A DNA stretch of 64,000 nt from the NCBI GenBank assembly GCA_037074615.1, contig CM073545.1, positions 10,062,001 to 10,126,000 of the forward strand. The letters are read 5' to 3'. Position numbers and translations under genes: made by a program. Numbering within the stretch: the stretch's first letter is position 1; each line of letters starts with the position of its first letter. Shown piece by piece: positions 56,614 through 64,000 of this stretch. The notes below the pieces were generated by a model. It was not told where the DNA came from and made no database searches. It was given only the letters and a program-made list of their open reading frames with translations. The stretch comes from Leucaena leucocephala (taxonomy: Eukaryota; Streptophyta; Magnoliopsida; Fabales; Fabaceae).

Positions 56614-57182
56614 CATCAAAGGGTCCCTTCTGTTACCCTTCCTTGTCACTTAAACTTAGTCTCGCACTCTCTATCTGACTGGGTAAGTGCTTCTTCATAA
56701 AACTACTTAAGTTAAACTTCCCAATTGAGCGGATTATTCTTTTCTTGTAGGGTAACTTCTGTAGCCTTTACTATCTCTTAACATCATTTTTTCTAATTCA
56801 CAAATGTCTAGCTACGTTTCTCACTCTAAAGGATATTTCAATAATTTAGAGATCTTGAACGTTTCCTCGAATGTAGGCGATTCATACTTACATAACCGGA
56901 TATTATCCTATTCCTTAGTAGACCTTGATTATGTGTTAGTCTTAGTTTTCTCTTGACTAGACTATGGGTCCTTCCTGATCATTTTCTCAGGATAACATAG
57001 TCTAACAACAGCTACTACTTTTATCGTTACGATAACAATATCTCTTTCTTATTCCTGGCGATCTTGAATTGCTTGGATCTCATATCTCATCTACTGCTGT
57101 TGCTTCAACTTATTCAAAATATTTTGTACTGATCCATTGAGTCATTGGTTCCTCTGTGATGGAATTCCTCTGTGTTAGTCAT
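56614..57182 (-). pseudogene. E0 gag, 5' part
   Basis: Minus strand from ATG at 57182: MTNTEEFHHRGTNDSMDQYK, then a coil-like segment with QQQ and EIQAIQDRQE, then KEG, stop, QKGPFDEY at the S1 junction. It corresponds to the N-terminal half of E2 gag. It has at least four in-frame stops. Confidence 0.75.
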
Positions 57183-57185
57183 TGT

Positions 57186-57253
57186 ACGCTAGTCGGATCC
57201 GGATGTAGTCGGGGCAAAGCTCCGGTGAACCAGGTGGGCAACCAAAAAAAAAT
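57186..57253 (+). other. GC-rich fragment ending in an A tract
   Basis: TCGGATCCGGATGTAGTCGG and GCTCCGGTGAACCAGGTGG, ending GGGCAACC followed by nine A. It is absent at the corresponding place in E2 (near 42000), so it appears to be an insertion at the start of E0 gag. The A tract suggests a retroposed 3' end; the source is not recognised. Confidence 0.4.
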
Positions 57254-58562
57254 ATCAACTCTCTATTTATTCATTATTACGTCTTTTACCTTATACCTTT
57301 TGCTAGGCAGGTCTCTAGACAAGCCTCGGTCTAGCCTCTACTGCTTTCGTTTGGAAAAGGACTAGCATAACAAAGTATTTCATAATGTAGATCTACTTCA
57401 TATTATTGCACAGATGATCTATTTTTGAACATTCCTTAAATTGATTGTTCATGTGTCAGTGTATCACCTAGTTAGCTCAGCCGCATCTTGTACCAACCCT
57501 ATAGTTGATAAACTTCAGCGAGGTTGGTGCCTTCATTCTTATCATCTCTACAACATCTGATTGTTGCCTCTAGATACACCGAACGATTCTAATTCATTCC
57601 CATATACTAGTACCATTTTCTTAGGCCTTGGCAATTCTCTACCCAACAACCTATCTATCGTTTTAGGCTTGGTTTAGGCCTCGTACTATACTTTAATCAA
57701 TTTACAATAGGAGTCTTAGGGGTTTTCTTGCTCTACCAGCTACTCTTACCATTTTTATCAATTATAATTAGTATAGAGAGAGGACTTATGCGGTTGTTCT
57801 CTTCTTTACTTTACTGCTAAGTAAGAGCGCATAATCTAACATGCATAATGCCTAGCCAACGTATTACAGGACTACATACCTACTCATGAATGCCTCTAAT
57901 ATCAGAGCTCAATCATTCCTTTCCTTAATATGCATAGCTCTAACACTCAGAGATTGCACTGCCTAACATTTAGAGCTTTAGAATATTTTTATAAACATAA
58001 CATAATGCCTGGCCTTTAATGCAAGGAGTAAAAGCTCTCACTTGCTATTTTATATGTAGCATAACATTCAAACATCTTATCTCTACAAAAGGGAGCCTCT
58101 CTATCTATCTGCAGAGTTAGTTGTAAAATCATCTTCTTGTTCCAAAAATTAGAGGAAGAGGACTTATACCAGTCTATTCTTTCTTACATGTTTAGTACTC
58201 TATTAAGCTCTGTCCCTAAACTTTGTTCTTGGCCAATCACACCTTTATTGGGGTAAAGTCAACTCCGCTTGCCTTACCTCAACTGTATTCTCATTGTTCT
58301 TAATGGAGGACATATTCTTCTATCAAAGCAACGTCAACTCCATCTTAACTGCATCCCTTTCTAACGGATAGGGTATCTTGCTCTATTTGGAGCAATATCA
58401 ACTTTGATTCGAAGGACTAGTTCCCAATTCTTAAGAAAAACTAGGTGGATAGAACTTTCATACATCGTATCCCTTACTCATGAGCCTCTCAACCTAACCC
58501 CAAAATTGAGTAGCTATTAACATTATCAGGAATATACTTGTCTCTCATCATACTGATTCTAC
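57254..58562 (-). mobile_element. E0 (or related) leader/internal sequence
   Basis: 57363-57620 aligns with E2 at 42110-42310 (both contain GTAGATCTACT and a ..GATAAACTTCAGCGAG / ..GATGGACTTCAGCGAG block). The rest is AT-rich, with small inverted repeats such as CTCT/AGAG at 57894-57907 and 57941-57966. I found no primer site or LTR for E0 here, so its 5' end is lost or hidden by E4. Confidence 0.5.
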
Positions 58563-61500
58563 TGTGTCCTTATTTTCACCCTCAGTTATGCTCAATTGGA
58601 AGTAGCTTTAACCAATTTAATACCTCTTTAACTTAGAAAAATGAATTTTTTAAAAAATGAATTTCGGTTACTGTTCATTTGTTATTTTAGATTACAGACC
58701 CAACTTTGAAAATTCATAATTAAATATAGAAAAATAAAAATATAGTGGTTTAAATTTCTAATGAAAGCTAATAACTATGATAGAAAAATATAAAACTGAG
58801 GTTTCATTGGCTAAATGAATACATTTTTTTGTTGAAAAACATTGTTCATTTGCTAAATTTGGAAATTCTTGTTTTCTTGCCTTAAATTCAAAAATTTATT
58901 TCTCCGTGGTCATTAATCCAAATGAAATTTGTTACCTATGGATTTAAAGCTCAAGATGTGTTCTTTAAGCCCGTAAAATTTCATGGAAAAATTCGTTCAT
59001 TTTCTATTTGAAATTTATGTCTGAACCTCACTGCCTCTGGACTCTCATTTTATCCCATTCCAGATTTTATCTCTAACTTGGAAAAAACATATTAAATTGA
59101 AAATTTAACCAATTGAGGTGTTCTTAGTGTCCAATTAAAACTTTGTAACTTAACTATATTAATACCAAATTTCATGTCATAACTCATTGGTTAGTTCATG
59201 GAAAATACCGTCATAAGGTCACTGCCTTATAATACATACACATAATGTACTATTGCATCCATAATGTCAAGGAGCCAACTTAACTTATAATACAAGTTCA
59301 TTCATCCACATTTAACCTTTTTCCTTTGGAGGTTCCAGCACCTATAACATGGTTATGCATATAGAAAGAATGAGATTTTATGGAAATCTCAATAGCAAGT
59401 CATACAAACTATAATATCATGCATGTTTGATTAAATGTCTAACATGTTATCATGATATGAGAGCTACTTCATGGTCATACATAAGCAAACTCTAACATGC
59501 ATATTGTCATGACATTAGTTGCAAGGAGTTACATTCATTCATACATCATCATCATCATCATAGCATCATCTTAAGCTCAACCAAAGATCACAACTAATAA
59601 GTAAGCATACAATTAAACAATCATAAGATTATAGTTAAGTATTCTTGCTACCTCTTAAGTTATCTTTGTCAAGCTCTTCTTGAGATGGTATTCTTTCCAA
59701 ACAAATATCAAAACCTAGTGATTACAAAGCAATAGGAAGTTACAACTCAGTTCCAAAACAATTCTAAGACTAAGCTTTCACTAGATTCCATTCTTTGTCC
59801 ATTTTATGTCTTATACTTCCATCTTTCCAAAATAAATTCTCATGGTTCATTTCCACATAATTTTTCATGTAGAATCCAAATATGAAATTAGAATTTCCAA
59901 AATCAAACTCCCTCCTTGGGTACTATATAGAACCAAAACAACTCCTCTTATTTTTCAAAAATTCTCATTTTGATTCTAATGCTTCAACTACTTGTTTCTC
60001 TACCTTACTCCCACACAATTTTCCATTTTAAACCCATTGGAAGCATCAAAATTATGAAATTCTCACATATAAATAGTGATTCATATAGTGGCAGCCAAGA
60101 ACACCAAACCCTAATTACATGAACACTTGAATTTCTAAACTAATAATACTTGATTCTAGTTTGTTTAACCTTGTCTAAATTATTTATAACATAAAATTCA
60201 TATTCCCACCACATATAAGCAGCATGTCCAGTAGTAACATCAAAGGGAAAATGATATAAAAACTATTTAAAATCAAGAGCAAACTTCCTAGAATAAAGTT
60301 CAAGATCAAAGGAACTAATTGCCTTTCTTTTTGCTCCAAGTTGTATGCTTTTTCCTAGCTCCAAAATAATTTTTGGTAGAGTTTCCCTACGGTTGTCAAA
60401 GCTATTGAAATGTGCTGTGAATGGGGCAGTATATATAGAAAAATTAGGGTGGAAATGAAAGCCCAAAATTAATCCAAACACTATTTGATCCTAGGGTTCA
60501 TAATGCACCTTCCATCAAGCTTGCCCTAGAATCCAAAAAATGACATCATCCATGACATCAAATAAGGTTTTGTTTGGCGTAAGACATACACAAATACTGA
60601 TAGAAAAAATTTCAGTCTAATCCGGTACTGATCTAGGCAGTTTCACAAAAACTATACTGCTTTGTTTTCCTACCACTGATATTGTTAGACTGAGTATTTA
60701 TCTGCTTACCATCCCTTAGAAAATGATAGAAATGCCCTTGATTCACTATTTTATATTATATTAACCCTAAGGGCATAATTATCATTTTACACTTCTTTAC
60801 TTCTTATCAGGGCATATACTGACTCTGATTAATCATTCATGTACCTTCCTTGGCATTTTGACCCTGTCCAAATGACCAAAATGCCCTCCATTAATCTCTT
60901 GTTCAGTATTACAACATAGAGGCATTTTCATAATTTCGTACTTTTCAGGGTTTCTCTGGACACTCGCCCGCAGGACTGCTCAAGTACCTTACTAGGTCCA
61001 TGGGATGCCAACTTGGGCATTTACATGGGTCAAATACCTTTATGGCTCAATTCCCAAGAAAACTCACTTAAAATTATTTATCGGGTATGTTATTCTACTA
61101 TAAATTACATTAAAAATTCTACCTAACTCATTTTTGAGCTCTGACAGTTTTATAAATTCCTATATTAATTATGAGAATTTACTGCAATAATTTCATCTGA
61201 TTAGGAGATCCAAAAGTCCTCTAATAATCTCTAGACTTTATAAATTAATATCAATTTATCGGTACCTCAAATCAAAATTCTGTGTTGCGTTAAACTGATC
61301 AGAATAACTTTCTCTATTTAATGGTAAAATTCAGGATTGTAACATTTCTAGGCAATTCTGGGCCTTTTCTGGCTCAACTTTTCATAATTACCATTTTGTC
61401 TTGAACTTTTGACAAATTGCATTTTGGTCCCTTAAACTTTTTTATAATTAAACTTCTTGGCCCAAAATTTATCTCTACATTTTATTTTGGCCCTATAACT

Positions 61501-61650
61501 TTTCTAAATTTTACTTAAGTCCTTAAACTTTCCATTATTTGCAATTTAATCCATTTTCTTCCTTAAATTGAAATATTTTCCTTAGATAATCTCATATTAT
61601 TACATACAAACTTTACACACATACCAGATAAGAAAATTGGGGATATGACA
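58563..61650 (-). mobile_element. E4: 3' LTR (about 3.1 kb)
   Basis: The right end GGGGATATGACA is followed by a polypurine tract (reverse complement GTTACGGGGAATT, 61651-61663). The left end is degenerate (TGTGTCCTTATTTTCACC) where TGAAACATCC is expected. The sequence is collinear with S1 (CTCAATTGGAAGTA at 58599 and 53416). A TATA box (CTATATATACTGC) is near 60426-60437. Confidence 0.75.
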
Positions 61651-62511
61651 AATTCCCCGTAACTATTTGTCTCATTCTCTATCTCTTATCATCTCTTTAT
61701 ATTAATTCCTGAGAAATTACTGAGGTTATTTATCTTTAACTTACTATCTCCAAGATCCTATTCATTAATTCAGGAATATGATATAGTTATTCTATTAGGT
61801 CATCTTACCTTAACTTGACTACATTCCTTCATCTAGCTTAGGTTGCCACTTTGCCCTCATATTAGAATACAAGTTATAGACTCAACCCTGACTATCTTGT
61901 CTAACACTCAGGCATTACTCTTCCTTAGACAGGGGAATCTCTTAATATGTGGCTATCTTTATCTTAATCTCTACTAACCATATTTAATTTTATTCCATCA
62001 TAACATCTCCTGACGTTTGAAGGACTTCTTTGTCCCTAGTCTGAAGGACTTCTATGTCCCTGGCCCCTCGGTGATCCATAACTGAGTCAATTACTTTCTT
62101 TTAGCTAACTGAGGAAGGGTCTGGTTCACATTTCTAAGCCATTCATACTTGAAGGATCACTATCAGGCGGAAAGCTATCTCTTGCTTTCTATTGATCTCA
62201 ACTCTCCTTTAAACTTAACCAACTGAGGTTTACATTTTATCTCAATTAATTGAGAATTCAACTTCTATCTCTTATTGAACCTCAGTGTTCAATTTTCTTA
62301 GATCTTTCATCTCCAATCCATAATCTTAGTTGGACTATGAACATGTAACCTATCACTAATCTCAATTTTAATTGGGCCTTAGCTAATTCACTGCGTACTC
62401 TGTTTTCTTATCAGAGCAAGCTTATCTTACACCAGAACCTCTGTCATGTGCCAAAACTTTATTCTATACCTATGCTAGAACTTTTTGCTCTGATACCAAA
62501 ATGAAACATCC
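61651..62511 (-). mobile_element. E4 internal region, only about 0.86 kb, with primer site
   Basis: Bounded by the polypurine tract on the left and a perfect 12-base tRNA-iMet primer site (TGGTATCAGAGC on minus, 62497-62508) on the right. No gag or pol reading frame is recognisable. A 24-bp tandem pair beginning TGAAGGACTTCT lies at 62018-62065. It is either internally deleted or a small non-autonomous derivative. Confidence 0.7.
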
Positions 62512-64000
62512 TACTTTTAACCCCTCAGAGTATATATTTGAAAGCCTATTTAATTATCGGAAGTATTACTTTAGCTCAAAAATTAAAATCTTTAAATTCA
62601 ACTCTCGGATACTGTTCATTTGGTAAATTTTAGATTGGCAATTTAACTTTAAAAATTCATAACTAATTATAAAAAAATAATATGGAAATGGTTCAAAGTT
62701 CTAATGAAAGATATTTCATTCATTTTTAAGGAAAAATATGAAATTGAACATTTACTGGCCCATTTAATCTAGTTAAATCGCCAAATTTTACTATTTATAT
62801 GGTAAATTCTGAAAATTTTAGATTTTATCTTGTAACTTTGAAAATTTTTTTCTCTTGATATACATATCAAAATGAGGCGTGTTACCTATAAATTTAAATC
62901 TATGGATGTGTACTAAATGTTCATAAAATTTTGTGAATCAATTCCTTTATTTGCTAGGTCAAACTAGAGTCACAACAGAACTACTCCAGGACCTATATTT
63001 TTACCATTTCATTTTCTTCTTTTGATTCTCATAAATTCATCCAACATTTATAAACCATCAACTTGGTCTCTCATACAATCATACACATCATGTAAGTGTG
63101 CCATAATTGTTACATATATTTTCACGATATAAATAGGTACTTTACATAGCATTTACATGCATGAAAATTCATAGCATATGCTAGAACATCAATTACTTCA
63201 CTTTCATTATTCCATTTTGTAGCTCTCCTTCATGCATATGTCTCTCATCATAATTTACTTATATTGGTTGGTTGTAGGAGGGTAAGATTCTGAGGAATCT
63301 TAGTAGTAAATATTAACATTTAAATATGTAAGATGGATGCTAATTCATGATATGCAATTTCATTAAACTTTCTTTGGTTAGTGACATGCTATCATGCTTT
63401 ATGCTTTATGCTTTATGCTTTGAATAAAAATGCATGGCCATGGGAAACATGTTATACATAACATATTCAATATCATTTATCATGTCACACCATCATTCAA
63501 TTATCATATACATATCAATACATAAGCATACCACATCAAGTATACCTTAAAACTTTATCCTTTTCTCTTTGCTCCCTTTGTCTCCAACCAAACATTGGTT
63601 GATTGCTCATCCTCTTTAACTCATTTTTTTTACATATCATGGCCCTAAATATAATTACATTGTGTATACAACTCATTAGAGCTATTACATAAATATTGTA
63701 CATCAAGTTCCTTAAAACCCGTAACTCTTAACTTAATTCTTGGAGTCAGTGGTTTAGCTTTATAATAATTATTTTCTTAGACCAATACTACATAATTTTT
63801 TCCAAGGAATCCAAATATGATCTTAGATTTATGAAAATCAAACTTCTTCCTTGACTTCTGTACAGAACTGAAACATAATCTTTTTATTTCTAAAAATTTT
63901 TATTTTGATTCCAATACTTGTTTCTCTACTTTACCCCACACAATTTTTTATTTTAAACTCATTGGAAGTATCAAAATCATAAAATTCTCACATATTAACA
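62512..64000 (-). mobile_element. E4: 5' LTR, cut by the window edge
   Basis: TGAAACATCCTACTTTTAAC directly after the primer site, collinear with 58563 onward (for example TACTGTTCATTTG). It continues beyond 64000. It includes four copies of ATGCTTT at 63394-63421. Confidence 0.8.

Overview
The window is nuclear DNA of a dicot plant, most likely a legume. The evidence is a six-exon TIR-NBS-LRR resistance gene with a C-terminal post-LRR domain, relics of plant housekeeping genes (ribosomal protein L30, a SCAB1-like actin-binding protein, a DOMON/AIR12-like protein), a decayed plastid ndhH insert, and about 40 kb of nested Ty3/gypsy LTR retrotransposons. It is AT-rich throughout. I saw no bacterial gene, CRISPR array, tRNA or rRNA.

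Layout. 1-1031: a 21-bp minisatellite in two arms of opposite orientation. 1506-3427: two gene relics on the minus strand, a SCAB1-like exon and an RPL30 pseudogene, with a 210-bp MITE between them that has 9-bp target duplications. 3.6-8.5 kb: AT-rich intergenic DNA with MITE ends and a 175-bp direct repeat. 8.5-16.4 kb: the TNL resistance gene on the plus strand, which looks intact. It has a MITE in its 5' leader and five MITE-like insertions in its introns. Its 5' flank recurs just after the gene, a trace of tandem duplication. 16.9-17.2 kb: DOMON pseudogene. 18.6-22.3 kb: an LTR-like sequence, a nuclear plastid insert (ndhH), and a plus-strand LTR with a tRNA-Asp type primer site.

22.3-64 kb: a stack of LTR elements on the minus strand whose order of insertion can be read from 5-bp target duplications. 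E0 (oldest, gag only) carries solo LTR S1 inside its gag (TSD gtatt) and Athila-like element E1 in its 3' region (TSD ataac). E1 is a dead element with gag, protease, RT, RNase H and integrase remnants. E1's 5' LTR is split by E2 (TSD acctg), which has 3.1-kb LTRs and gag but no pol. E2's 5' LTR is split by solo LTR S2 (TSD gccca). A further relative, E4, runs off the right edge; its internal region is only about 0.86 kb.

Most notable: the gag-only elements E2 and E0 share, at the same place between gag and the 3' LTR, a dense series of small stem-loops. The loop is nearly constant (GCAGUUA in the sense RNA) while the stems vary. Several stem differences within E2, and between E2 and E0, are compensatory or G-U wobble changes. 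This looks like a selected RNA structure, perhaps a packaging or Gag-binding signal, and I know of no description of it. A second unexplained pattern is the near-palindrome GGTCRCGACY, spread through the LTRs, the 3' noncoding region, the polyprotein linker and the leader of E1.
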